This document shows positions 35,819 to 43,414 of a DNA stretch of 64,000 bases, piece by piece. The stretch is taken from NCBI GenBank assembly GCA_025465095.1, contig JAODME010000033.1, positions 109,673 through 173,672 on the forward strand, read 5' to 3'. This stretch comes from Microbacteriaceae bacterium. GTDB taxonomy: Bacteria; Actinomycetota; Actinomycetes; Actinomycetales; Microbacteriaceae. Each line of letters opens with the position of its first letter. The first letter of the stretch is position 1. A program made the position numbers and the translations under genes. The notes beneath the pieces were generated by a model, which was given only the letters and a program-made list of their open reading frames with translations, was not told where the DNA came from and did not search any database.

Positions 35819-36249
35819 TATGCGTCCACCGTGATTCCCATTGAACGGGCGGTGCCCGCGATGATCTTTGCTGCTGCGTCGATGTCGTTCGCGTTCAGGT
35901 CTGACATCTTGGTCTCGGCGATCTGGCGCACCTGCTCCTGTGTGAGCCGCGCGACCTTGACGGTGTGCGGGGTTCCGGAACCCTTCGCGACTCCGGCGGC
36001 CTTCTTGATGAGCTCGGCTGCCGGCGGGGTCTTGAGGATGAACGTGAACGAACGGTCCTCGTAGACGGTGATCTCGACGGGGATGACGTTGCCACGCTGC
36101 GCCTCGGTGGCCGCGTTGTACGCCTTGCAGAACTCCATGATGTTCACGCCGTGCTGACCCAGCGCAGGCCCGATGGGCGGTGCGGGGTTGGCGGCGCCGG
36201 CCTGGATCTGAAGCTTGATCAGACCCGTGACCTTCTTTTTCGGTGCCAT
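35818..36249 (-). CDS. rplK: 50S ribosomal protein L11
   Basis: 143 residues. It binds the GTPase-associated centre of 23S rRNA. Family motifs are [53 protein letters not shown] and the C-terminal domain ending [10 protein letters not shown]. The start [13 protein letters not shown] has AAAGAGGAAAAC just upstream. It lies 110 bases after nusG. Confidence 0.98.
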   Translation of the reverse strand: MAPKKKVTGLIKLQIQAGAANPAPPIGPALGQHGVNIMEFCKAYNAATEAQRGNVIPVEITVYEDRSFTFILKTPPAAELIKKAAGVAKGSGTPHTVKVARLTQEQVRQIAETKMSDLNANDIDAAAKIIAGTARSMGITVDA

Positions 36250-36359
36250 TGTTTTCCTCTTTCTTGTCGAACATCCAAGCGACTCGGATGCTCTCCCACA
36301 GGTCCGGTAGGTCCGGCTGCGGTGGTTTATGCGTCGGTGTCGCCCGACGGGCGACACGC

Positions 36360-37382
36360 CTAGAGCTTGGTGACCTGGTCGAAGCTGAGCTCGACAGGGG
36401 TCTCGCGCTCGAAGAGCGATACGAGCACGGTGAGTTTGCCGCTCTCCGGCTTGATCTCGCTGATCGAACCGGGGAGACCCGCGAACGATCCCTCCTTGAT
36501 CGTGATGGTCTCGCCGACCTCGAAGTCCACTTCCTGCGGAATCGAGCGAGCGGTGGTCTTACCGCCCTTGGCGCCGGCCTTCGCCGGTGCCTCGACGATC
36601 TGCACGAGGCTCTTGAGCATCGAGAACGCCTCGTCGAACCGCAGCGGCGTCGGGTTGTGCGAGTTGCCGACGAACCCGGTCACGCCCGGCGTGTGGCGCA
36701 CGACCGACCAGCTGTCTTCGTTGAGGTCCATGCGCACGAGCACGTAACCCGGGATGCGGACGCGATTGACGAGCTTGCGCTGGCCGTTCTTAATCTCGAC
36801 GACATCTTCCATCGGCACCTCGACCTGGAAGACATAATCCTCCATCGCCATGCTGACCTTGCGGTTCTCGATGTTGTGCTTGACGCGCTTCTCGAAACCG
36901 GCGTAGGAGTGGATGACGTACCACTTGCCCGGCTTGGAGCGCAGTTCGTTGCGGAACTCGTCGTAGGGGTCGACCTCTGCGGGCTCGGCGTCGTCCGCTG
37001 ACGTCTCGGCGCCGGCATCCGGTTCGGGACCGTCGTAAGGGGCGACATCCGCCTCTTCGATCGCTTCTTCCTCGGTTTCGAGGTCGATTTCGTCGTCGGT
37101 GGCGGCGACCGAAGCGTCGGCCTCGTCGCTCGAGTCGATGTCCAGGGCGTCGTCTACGACCGCGTCGGCCTCGGGGTCGCGCGCGAGCTCCAGGGCGTCG
37201 ATGGATTCGGCGATGTCAGGCTCGACATCACCGTCGCTCTCGATGTGGATCGCGGAGTGCTCGGCGGCTTCCACCGACGATCGGGCGTCCTCGAGCGTGC
37301 TGCCCTCTTGCGCCTCTTCCACCTCCGAAGACTGCTCTGCGGCAGTCGCGAGGTCGATGTCGTCGCGTTGTGTGTCAGACAC
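36360..37382 (-). CDS. nusG: Transcription termination/antitermination factor NusG with acidic N-terminal extension
   Basis: 340 residues, far longer than E. coli NusG (181). Residues 1-155 are a low-complexity extension rich in Asp, Glu, Ala and Ser. The NGN domain starts at [25 protein letters not shown] and contains [27 protein letters not shown]. The C-terminal KOW domain starts at [21 protein letters not shown]. Extended NusG proteins are common in Actinobacteria; the role of the tail is not established. The GTG at 37382 is preceded by GGAATGGA. It follows secE, as usual. Confidence 0.96.
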   Translation of the reverse strand: MSDTQRDDIDLATAAEQSSEVEEAQEGSTLEDARSSVEAAEHSAIHIESDGDVEPDIAESIDALELARDPEADAVVDDALDIDSSDEADASVAATDDEIDLETEEEAIEEADVAPYDGPEPDAGAETSADDAEPAEVDPYDEFRNELRSKPGKWYVIHSYAGFEKRVKHNIENRKVSMAMEDYVFQVEVPMEDVVEIKNGQRKLVNRVRIPGYVLVRMDLNEDSWSVVRHTPGVTGFVGNSHNPTPLRFDEAFSMLKSLVQIVEAPAKAGAKGGKTTARSIPQEVDFEVGETITIKEGSFAGLPGSISEIKPESGKLTVLVSLFERETPVELSFDQVTKL

Positions 37383-37483
37383 TGATTTCCATTCCGTTCC
37401 TTGTTGTGTTGCGATTCGGGCGCCATGCGCGGCACCGCGCCGTTCTTCGAGGTCACACCCCGGACGACCGATGGTTTGCCGAC

Positions 37484-37765
37484 TTACCCGTCGATGGGTC
37501 CGTTGCCGAAGACGTACTGCACGCCGAGTCCGAAAACGAAGTCGAGTCCGGACACCAGCGCCATCATGATCACGACGAACGCGAGAACCACTCCGGTGTA
37601 GGTGAGCAGCTCCTTGCGCGTCGGGGTGACGACCTTCTTCAGCTCATTGAGCACCTGCCGGATGAACAACGCGAGACGACCGAAGGGATTGCGTCTTCCG
37701 GCGCGCTCCTTCCGGGCGTTGGCGACGACATCCTCGCTGGGCTCGTCGGTCACGTTCTTCGCCAC
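37484..37765 (-). CDS. secE: Preprotein translocase subunit SecE
   Basis: 93 residues with a single C-terminal membrane helix ([25 protein letters not shown]) preceded by the conserved amphipathic segment [19 protein letters not shown]. It forms the essential core of SecYEG. GTG 37765 follows GGAAGG at good spacing; the open frame upstream overlaps tRNA-Trp. It sits between tRNA-Trp and nusG in the standard bacterial order. Confidence 0.96.
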   Translation of the reverse strand: MAKNVTDEPSEDVVANARKERAGRRNPFGRLALFIRQVLNELKKVVTPTRKELLTYTGVVLAFVVIMMALVSGLDFVFGLGVQYVFGNGPIDG

Positions 37766-37795
37766 GTTTATTGCCTTCCGGATTGATTGAAGCTG

Positions 37796-37868
37796 CAGGG
37801 CGGACAGGACTTGAACCTGCAACCTGCGGTTTTGGAGACCGCTGCTCTACCAATTGAGCCACCGCCCT
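37796..37868 (-). tRNA. tRNA-Trp (CCA anticodon)
   Basis: 73-base cloverleaf. Acceptor AGGGCGG pairs with CCGCCCT, the D-arm contains GGCTCAATTGGTAGAGC, the anticodon loop is CTCCAAA and the T-arm contains GGTTCAAGTCC. The 3' CCA is not encoded. It precedes secE. Confidence 0.97.
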
Positions 37869-38043
37869 TTGGAGCGAAAACGCCAAGCTCCCGAGACACA
37901 CCCCTCTCGCACGAGGCGAGCGAAGAAGTCGGCCACAAAAGGGCACGCAAAAGCATGGCAGTTTTCTACTACCTGAATCAAGTGTAGGTCACCTCGATAG
38001 GGGTGTAAAGCCGACGAACATGGGCGACCGCCGCGTGATTCGT

Positions 38044-38049
38044 TACGCT
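38044..38049 (+). promoter_or_regulatory. Leaderless-type -10 box for the aminotransferase
   Basis: TACGCT followed by six bases and GTG at 38056. Confidence 0.5.
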
Positions 38050-38055
38050 GGAGCC

Positions 38056-39261
38056 GTGGCCACTCAACTCCCCCGCGTATCCCAGCGCATCGCATCCATC
38101 GCCGAATCCGCAACTCTCAAGGTCGATTCGAAGGCGAAGGCGCTCCAGGCGGCCGGCCGGCCGGTGATCAGCTACGCCGCAGGCGAGCCGGACTTCGCGA
38201 CTCCGGACTACATCGTGGAGGCAGCATCCGCGGCCGTCCTCGACCCGCGCAACTACCGCTACACGCCCGCTGCGGGCCTGCCGGAACTGCGCGAGGCGAT
38301 CGCCGCGAAGACCGAGCATGACAGCGGATGGGCGGTGCCCTCCGCGCAGGTAATCGTCACCAACGGCGGCAAGCAGGCCGTGTACCAGTCGTTCGCGACA
38401 ATAGTCGACCCCGGCGACGAGGTGTTGCTGCCCGCTCCGTACTGGACGACCTACCCCGAAGCGATCCGTTTGGCCGGCGGTGTTCCCGTCGAGGTGTTCG
38501 CCGGCGCCGATCAGAATTATCTCGTAACCGTCGAGCAGCTGGAGGCCGCGCGAACGCCGCGCACTAAGGTGCTGCTGTTCGTGTCCCCGTCGAACCCGAC
38601 CGGCTCGGTGTACTCGCCGGAACAGACGCGGGCAATCGGCGAATGGGCGCTCGCCCACAACATCTGGGTCATCTCGGACGAGATCTACCAGAACCTCGTG
38701 TATGACGGGGTCCGGGCCGTCTCGATCGTCGAGGCGGTGCCGGAGCTCGCCGACACCACCATTCTGGTGAACGGCGTCGCGAAGACCTACGCCATGACGG
38801 GTTGGCGCCTCGGCTGGATGGTCGGACCTCCCGACGTCATCAAGGCCGCGTCGAACCTGCAGTCCCACTTGTCGTCGAACGTGTCAAACCTCAGCCAGCG
38901 CGCCGCGATCGCCGCCCTCACCGGCCCCCAGGATGCCGTCGAGGCGATGCGCCGGGCATTCGACCGCCGCCGCCAGACCATCGTGCGCGAACTCAACAAG
39001 ATCGACGGGCTCACCTGCCCCACCCCTCAGGGCGCGTTCTACGTCTACCCGGACGTCACCGGACTGCTCGGCCGCACCTGGGGCGGCGTCACCCCGACGA
39101 CCTCCCTCGAGCTCGCCGACCTCATCCTCGAGCAGGCGGAGGTGGCGGTAGTGCCCGGCGAGGCTTTCGGTCCGAGCGGATACCTGCGGCTCTCCTACGC
39201 GCTCGGCGACGACGCGCTCCTCGAGGGCGTGCAGCGGCTGCAGAAGCTCTTCGTGCACTGA
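38056..39261 (+). CDS. PLP-dependent aminotransferase, aspartate aminotransferase type
   Basis: 401-residue class I aminotransferase. The sequence has [13 protein letters not shown] (substrate-binding region), [36 protein letters not shown], the PLP lysine in [16 protein letters not shown] and the substrate carboxylate arginine near GYLRLSYA. It probably interconverts aspartate and oxaloacetate. I prefer GTG 38056, which lies six bases from a -10-like TACGCT, giving a start [21 protein letters not shown] 38020 is the alternative. It is divergent from tRNA-Trp. Confidence 0.93.
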   Translation: MATQLPRVSQRIASIAESATLKVDSKAKALQAAGRPVISYAAGEPDFATPDYIVEAASAAVLDPRNYRYTPAAGLPELREAIAAKTEHDSGWAVPSAQVIVTNGGKQAVYQSFATIVDPGDEVLLPAPYWTTYPEAIRLAGGVPVEVFAGADQNYLVTVEQLEAARTPRTKVLLFVSPSNPTGSVYSPEQTRAIGEWALAHNIWVISDEIYQNLVYDGVRAVSIVEAVPELADTTILVNGVAKTYAMTGWRLGWMVGPPDVIKAASNLQSHLSSNVSNLSQRAAIAALTGPQDAVEAMRRAFDRRRQTIVRELNKIDGLTCPTPQGAFYVYPDVTGLLGRTWGGVTPTTSLELADLILEQAEVAVVPGEAFGPSGYLRLSYALGDDALLEGVQRLQKLFVH

Positions 39262-39292
39262 GCACCCAACAGTCGTGCGTCGCTTGCGCATG

Positions 39293-39374
39293 AAGCGGAC
39301 AACCTCAGGCGCTCAGAGCCCACGCCCCTAGCCTTTTCATCCCTAACGCGTCCCACACATCGAGTTGTCCGCTT
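39293..39374. repeat. Inverted repeat between the aminotransferase and murB
   Basis: AAGCGGACAAC (39293-39303) is exactly complementary to GTTGTCCGCTT (39364-39374), which is followed by TT. The 60-base spacing is long for a terminator, but the position between two convergent genes suggests a transcription-end structure. Confidence 0.4.
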
Positions 39375-39436
39375 TTCTCGCACGAGCTCGGCGAAACGAG
39401 GGATCAGACGACAGAAATGGTCCGGGTGTAGCCGCT

Positions 39437-40477
39437 TCAGTCCGAGAATCCGACATACACGGGCTCCGGGTGCAGCGTCACGCCGTACTGATTGCGCACC
39501 CGCTCCTGAACGAAGCGCGCCAGCTCGGTGACGTCCGCCGCCGTCGCCCCGCCGGTGTTCACGATCGCCAGGGTGTGCTTGCTCGAGATGGCAGCGCGCG
39601 ATCCCGGCAGCGAGAACCCGCGGCGGATCCCTGCGTTCTCGATGAGCCAGGCCGCCGACAGCTTCACCCGGTCCTCGTCGCCCGGCCAGCGGGGAGCGGC
39701 CGCGGGAAGCTCGCTGGCGAAAATCTCGCCGACGATCGGATTCGTGAAGAACGACCCGGCACTCGCGGTGTCACGGTCGGTGGCATCCAGCACCATACCC
39801 TTGGAGCGTCGAAGGGCCAGCACCGCGTCCCTCACCCGAGCAACCGGGACGCGAGCGCCGAGCTCGACGTCCAGCGCCTCCGCGAGTTGCGGATACGCCA
39901 CGGGCTTGCTCAGCGCCGCCTCATCCGCCAGCTCGACGTCGATCGAAACGACGATGCCGAGACGGCCGCGCTTGAATTCCGACGTGCGGTAGCCGAATCC
40001 GAGCTCTTGCGCCGGAATGTGTTCGAGGGACCCGGTGATGTAGTCGAGAAACTCGACCGCCACAAGGCTTCCCGAAAGCTCCTGCCCGTAGGCGCCGATG
40101 TTCTGGATCGGGGCTGCGCCGCTCGACCCGGGGATGCCGGACAGCGCCTCGAGGCCCGCGAGCCCCTTCTCGACGGTGTACGCGACCACCTCATCCCATG
40201 GCTCGCCCGCCTGCACTCGAAGCCGTACGGTACTCGGGCCTCCACCGTCGATGCGGTCGATACCTCGGGTCAGGATCCGGATCACCGTCCCGTCGAAACC
40301 GTCGTCTCCCACAACCACGTTGGAACCGCCACCGAGCGCAAACCACTCCTCACCGCCGGACCACACCTCGAGCGCGGTGTCGACGAGCTCACGGGGATTA
40401 GCGGCTTCGAACAGCTCGCGGGCCGGTCCCCCCACCCGCAGCGTCGTCAATTCGGAGAGTCGCGTGGGCACCGTCAC
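39437..40477 (-). CDS. murB: UDP-N-acetylenolpyruvoylglucosamine reductase
   Basis: 346 residues. FAD enzyme that makes UDP-MurNAc for peptidoglycan. Motifs are TTLRVGGPARELFEA, LGGGSNVVVGDDGFDG, LSGIPGSSGAAPIQNIGAYGQEL, FGYRTSEFK and SAGSFFTNPIV (catalytic serine region). It has the C-terminal IENAGIRRG and SSKHTLAIVNTGGATAAD. GTG 40477 overlaps the stop of the upstream MaoC-like gene (GTGA), so the three genes form a coupled operon. Confidence 0.96.
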   Translation of the reverse strand: MTVPTRLSELTTLRVGGPARELFEAANPRELVDTALEVWSGGEEWFALGGGSNVVVGDDGFDGTVIRILTRGIDRIDGGGPSTVRLRVQAGEPWDEVVAYTVEKGLAGLEALSGIPGSSGAAPIQNIGAYGQELSGSLVAVEFLDYITGSLEHIPAQELGFGYRTSEFKRGRLGIVVSIDVELADEAALSKPVAYPQLAEALDVELGARVPVARVRDAVLALRRSKGMVLDATDRDTASAGSFFTNPIVGEIFASELPAAAPRWPGDEDRVKLSAAWLIENAGIRRGFSLPGSRAAISSKHTLAIVNTGGATAADVTELARFVQERVRNQYGVTLHPEPVYVGFSD

Positions 40478-40902
40478 GCCAATCTGACCCGCACCTGGGC
40501 CTTGCCGAGCACGGTACTGCCGTGTGCGGTCACAGTCAGGTCGATTCGCGCCTCGCCGGCGGCCGCATCGACTTGGCCCACCTTGGCGGCCACGTTGAGT
40601 GATGCCCCGTCGGCGGCGTCGACAACCACCGGCCGGGTGAACCTCACACCGCAGTCGACCACCTGACCGCGGTCGCCGAGCCAATCCACGACACTCTGCA
40701 CCGCAACACCCATAGTGAGCATTCCGTGCGCGAGCACCCCCGGCAGTCCGACGCTGAGCGCGATATCGTCCCGGTAGTGGATGGGATTGAAGTCGCCGGA
40801 CGCTCCCGCGTAGCGCACAAGCGAGTCGCGGGAGATGGAGTACTCGACCTCCGCCACGACCTGCCCGACCTCGAGGGCCTCGATCCCGCGGAGCGCGCTC
40901 AT
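40474..40902 (-). CDS. MaoC-type hot-dog dehydratase (HadB-like)
   Basis: 142 residues with the hydratase 2 signature YAGASGDFNPIHYRDDIA followed by GLPGVLAHGMLTMG; Asp and His are the catalytic pair. It resembles HadB of Mycobacterium and normally pairs with a partner that lacks the catalytic motif. It overlaps both the partner gene upstream and murB downstream by four bases. It likely acts on 3-hydroxyacyl thioesters. Confidence 0.9.
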   Translation of the reverse strand: MSALRGIEALEVGQVVAEVEYSISRDSLVRYAGASGDFNPIHYRDDIALSVGLPGVLAHGMLTMGVAVQSVVDWLGDRGQVVDCGVRFTRPVVVDAADGASLNVAAKVGQVDAAAGEARIDLTVTAHGSTVLGKAQVRVRLA

Positions 40903-41345
40903 TCCTCGCCTCGCACGACGAGGACTGAGGTGGCCGTGACGACGTGGTCGCCGTCGACGTCCGTTATCGCCGACTCTGCGGTGACCATAGCGTTGACACC
41001 GAGCGTCTTCACGCTCGTGACCGACAGAGTGGCCGTCAACTCGTCTCCCGCGACGATCGGTCTGGAATAGCTGAACCGCTGCTCGCCGTGCACGACGCGG
41101 CTGAAGTCGATGCCAGCATCAGGTTCGGCGAGCAATTGCGCGAGGGTCGCCTCCTGCACGACCACCGCGAACGTCGGCGGCGCAACTACATCGCGGTATC
41201 CGGCGGCCGATGCGGCGTCCGGATCGTGATTGAGGGAACTCGTTGCGAAAACCGCTCGCGCGAACTCTCGCACCTTCTCCCGCCCGACGAGATATGGCGT
41301 TGTTGGCGGGAAGACACGGCCCTGCAATTGGGGGTTCACTGGCAC
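40899..41345 (-). CDS. MaoC N-terminal/FAS1-type dehydratase partner (HadA/HadC-like)
   Basis: 148 residues from GTG 41345. It has YLVGREKVREFARAV, VAPPTFAVVV, FSRVVHGEQRFSYSRPIVAGDEL and the C-terminal VTATSVLVVRGEE, typical of the non-catalytic hot-dog subunit. A -10-like TAGGCT (41353-41358) lies seven bases upstream, so the transcript may be leaderless; the open frame to 41417 would include the neighbouring terminator. ATGA overlap with the HadB-like gene. Confidence 0.88.
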   Translation of the reverse strand: MPVNPQLQGRVFPPTTPYLVGREKVREFARAVFATSSLNHDPDAASAAGYRDVVAPPTFAVVVQEATLAQLLAEPDAGIDFSRVVHGEQRFSYSRPIVAGDELTATLSVTSVKTLGVNAMVTAESAITDVDGDHVVTATSVLVVRGEE

Positions 41346-41352
41346 GCGAGCA

Positions 41353-41358
41353 AGCCTA
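41353..41358 (-). promoter_or_regulatory. Leaderless-type -10 box for the MaoC/murB operon
   Basis: TAGGCT followed by seven bases and GTG at 41345. Confidence 0.5.
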
Positions 41359-41401
41359 GCCAAAGGTGGGGCGAATACCGGTCGGGCCCCTACAGCAACG
41401 A

Positions 41402-41434
41402 AAGGCCCGGTCACCATAACGGTGACCGGGCCTT
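41402..41434 (-). terminator. Strong terminator after the 26-codon peptide gene
   Basis: Perfect 14-base-pair stem (AAGGCCCGGTCACC with its complement) around ATAAC. It lies 25 bases past the peptide stop and separates it from the MaoC/murB operon. The stem ends in A/T pairs on both strands. Confidence 0.75.
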
Positions 41435-41459
41435 ATATGCCGCTAGAGAGGGCGAGCGC

Positions 41460-41540
41460 CTACTGGCAGCTGTCGCACTGCAGAAGATCCATCGGATCGA
41501 CGGGAATCTCGTAGCCGCCTACGTTGTTGTCGTTGTCCAT
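41460..41540 (-). CDS. 26-residue peptide with C-terminal CDSCQ, not recognised
   Basis: Short gene below usual annotation limits. The peptide begins MDNDNNVGGYEIP and ends DLLQCDSCQ. It is acidic, has no signal peptide or hydrophobic segment, and its only cysteines form a CxxC pair three residues from the end. The gene is unusually well equipped. A near-perfect ribosome binding site GAAGGAGG lies five bases before the ATG. There is a -35/-10 pair with a 17-base spacer and a 14-base-pair terminator follows. The size and C-terminal Cys pair recall modified-peptide precursors or metal-binding peptides, but no modification enzyme is adjacent. Function unknown. Confidence 0.65.
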   Translation of the reverse strand: MDNDNNVGGYEIPVDPMDLLQCDSCQ

Positions 41541-41612
41541 TTCGGCCTCCTTCAAGTCTGTGTGAACCGGACTCGCGCTCTGCCGTTACTGACGGGCTTC
41601 GCGCGGATACCT

Positions 41613-41643
41613 ACTATATAACCCTAATGACACCAATGTCATT
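41613..41643 (-). promoter_or_regulatory. Promoter and palindromic operator of the peptide gene
   Basis: Minus strand: -35 TGACAT (41636-41641), 17 bases, -10 TATAGT (41613-41618). A perfect inverted repeat AATGACA / TGTCATT around four bases (41626-41643) covers the -35 box, so regulation by a dimeric DNA-binding protein is likely. The predicted leader is about 65 bases. Confidence 0.6.
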
Positions 41644-41760
41644 CCACAAGATGTAGTGTTTGGAGATTTTTAGGGAAGGGTTGCACGCCCCCCGCACTAG
41701 GGACTGTCTGCACCATTTATTTCCGCCTAGCCTTGACTCACAGCAGTCGCGGGAGGGGCG

Positions 41761-42111
41761 ATGACGAACACGGAGATGACGGGATCCCTGGAGGGACTCT
41801 TCGTCGTCGCATCTGCGCCGGCCGGATGGTACGAGGTGGCGGGCGGGTCACGCCGCTGGTTCGATGGCCGCCAGTGGACGAGCTACTACGCCCCCCTGGA
41901 AAGCCGGCCCGACGCGGAGGTCGGTGCGCGGCGTCACCAGACGAATCATGGGTTCCATCTGATCATGATCGTGATGACGCTCGGCGTGTGGCTGCCGGTC
42001 TGGGCGATCATGCTGACGAAGAACGTCGTGCGCTCCAGCATTCTCGCCCCGAGAAATCAGACGCGACCCTTGGGAAGCGGCGCCACCGCCCCGCCCGGCT
42101 CGTCACAGTAG
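41761..42111 (+). CDS. Small DUF2510 membrane protein
   Basis: 116 residues. The DUF2510 signature PAGWYEVAGGSRRWFDGRQW lies at about residues 20-40, followed by one membrane segment (HLIMIVMTLGVWLPVWAIML) and a short polar tail. DUF2510 is an actinobacterial domain of unknown function usually attached to membrane segments. ATG follows GGGAGGGG. Its last 55 bases overlap the convergent gene at 42057-42389. Confidence 0.8.
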   Translation: MTNTEMTGSLEGLFVVASAPAGWYEVAGGSRRWFDGRQWTSYYAPLESRPDAEVGARRHQTNHGFHLIMIVMTLGVWLPVWAIMLTKNVVRSSILAPRNQTRPLGSGATAPPGSSQ

Positions 42112-42389
42112 TGCAGTCCGCCGGCGCTATTCGCCGAGTCGGTGAGCAGGTCGAGCCAGTCCTTGTTGATGGCGGGGACACGACTGCCGAAGTAACGGAA
42201 GTAAAGCGGGATGCTCGGATCAAGCCAGATGCTGCTGCGCCCATCACCCACGTCAGGAGCGTCGCGCCAGGAGAACACGAAACTCTCCCGGCGCCGCAGC
42301 TTGGCACTGATCACGATCTGAAGGTGCACGAGGGCACGGTCGTCGAAGTCGATCTCCATGCTCGGACTGCCGTAGAGCAGCTTCCCCAT
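42057..42389 (-). CDS. DUF7882-like small protein (copy 1)
   Basis: 110 residues. It begins MGKLLYGSPSMEIDFDDRAL, then LVHLQIVISAKLRRRESFVF, SSIWLDPSIPLYFRYFG, and ends with LLTDSANSAGGLHYCDEP. It matches the family of about 100-residue Microbacteriaceae proteins often mislabelled as ATP-dependent DNA ligase; no ligase motif is present. The paralogue at 43046-43375 shares these segments. ATG follows GGGAGAACG. Function unknown. Confidence 0.8.
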   Translation of the reverse strand: MGKLLYGSPSMEIDFDDRALVHLQIVISAKLRRRESFVFSWRDAPDVGDGRSSIWLDPSIPLYFRYFGSRVPAINKDWLDLLTDSANSAGGLHYCDEPGGAVAPLPKGRV

Positions 42390-42473
42390 GAGGCGTTCTC
42401 CCGTTCCCTATTCGGTATACGGTAGCGAACGCAAGCCCTTGCCGGCTCAATTTCGCACCGCTTCACTTGACCA

Positions 42474-42734
42474 ATGCTGACCACACCCGAATCCCCATCA
42501 CCTATTCGACCCAACCGGCATCAACCGAGCGCCGAGCCCACGTGGCGAGAGTCTGGAATCAACGTCTGGACGGCTGAATCAGCGGGGATCATGCTCGGAT
42601 CGATCGAGCAGACCCGGGCCTACGGATACATTGTGAAGGACGAAAGCGGGGGGTGGACCGCGAGCTTCTCGATGCTCGGCGATGCGATGTGGTTCGTCGA
42701 ACTCGCCCACAGAGTTAAGGGCAGGACAACCTAG
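42474..42734 (+). CDS. Hypothetical protein
   Basis: 86 residues, not recognised. The N-terminal 30 residues are proline-rich and polar. The rest (GINVWTAESAGIMLGSIEQT, AYGYIVKDESGGWTASFSML) looks like a small beta-rich domain, with a tryptophan near the C-terminus. It is divergent from copy 1 of the DUF7882-like protein across 84 bases. The start is uncertain because no ribosome binding site is visible. Confidence 0.5.
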   Translation: MLTTPESPSPIRPNRHQPSAEPTWRESGINVWTAESAGIMLGSIEQTRAYGYIVKDESGGWTASFSMLGDAMWFVELAHRVKGRTT

Positions 42735-42761
42735 CGGGGTCCGATCGCGGCGCCGGAAGGA

Positions 42762-42983
42762 TCAGGCACCTTCGCTGACCCGCGCTGTGAGCCGTTCGAG
42801 TTCGGCCTCAGTGAACCCGATTCCGGCGTTGTCGAGCCGCTGGCGCAGCAGCGCGGTCGCATCATCCGCATTCCCGATTGCGATGTCCTGGCGCACCTGC
42901 TCGACGATGCCGTCGATGCGCGAGTTCTCGTCTGCGTCGTCGCTGCCGTCTTCGACCGGGTGATTGAGTTCGTTATGAGCCAC
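42762..42983 (-). CDS. Small acidic hypothetical protein
   Basis: 73 residues from GTG 42983; ATG 42998 would add five. It is acidic and helical, with NHPVEDGSDDADENSRIDG followed by VEQVRQDIAIGNADDATALL and TEAELERLTARV. The pattern suggests a short helical bundle. It lies between the two DUF7882-like genes, on the same strand as both. No function can be assigned. Confidence 0.6.
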   Translation of the reverse strand: MAHNELNHPVEDGSDDADENSRIDGIVEQVRQDIAIGNADDATALLRQRLDNAGIGFTEAELERLTARVSEGA

Positions 42984-43045
42984 ACCCCATCGTCCCACCG
43001 CTGATGCGGTAAGGCCAGCACCCGACCCTCCACGCGGCCGATTGA

Positions 43046-43375
43046 TCAGACGGACGAGCGGGGAGGAGCGGTCGCGAAGCCGGGCTCAGCAAGAAACCGC
43101 AGACCGGTCGGGGTGTTGGCGGAGAGCATGAGCGCCGAGATCCAATCCCGATTGATCGCTGCCGTGCCCCCGCTGGAGTACCGGAAGTAGAGCGGAATCC
43201 CGTGGTCGATCCAGATACTGCTTCGCCCGCTGCCGGCGGATAGCGCGTCGGTCCAGCTGAACAGGAAGCTCTCACCCCTGCGGAGCTTCGACGTGATGAC
43301 GATCTGGAGGTGGGCGAGGGCGCGGTCGTCGATCTCGACCTCCATCTCCTGCCCGCCGTACAGCAGTCTGCCCAT
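43046..43375 (-). CDS. DUF7882-like small protein (copy 2)
   Basis: 109 residues, paralogous to 42057-42389. It has MGRLLYGGQEMEVEIDDRAL, AHLQIVITSKLRRGESFLFS, SSIWIDHGIPLYFRYSS and LSANTPTGLRFLAEPGFATA. The C-terminus differs from copy 1. ATG follows GGGAGCGAG. Function unknown; the two copies within 1.3 kb suggest local duplication. Confidence 0.8.
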   Translation of the reverse strand: MGRLLYGGQEMEVEIDDRALAHLQIVITSKLRRGESFLFSWTDALSAGSGRSSIWIDHGIPLYFRYSSGGTAAINRDWISALMLSANTPTGLRFLAEPGFATAPPRSSV

Positions 43376-43414
43376 GAGCTCGCTCCCGGAGTCCCGAAAC
43401 CGTCCAGGCCGTCG

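Noticed and set aside
41460..41540. Ribosomal protein L33 remnant, since rpmG often lies near this MaoC/murB block
   Set aside because: The peptide has none of the L33 motifs and only one CxxC pair in a 26-residue acidic chain.
42057..42389. ATP-dependent DNA ligase, the common database label for this small family
   Set aside because: At 110 residues with no KxDG nucleotidyltransferase motif it cannot be a ligase.
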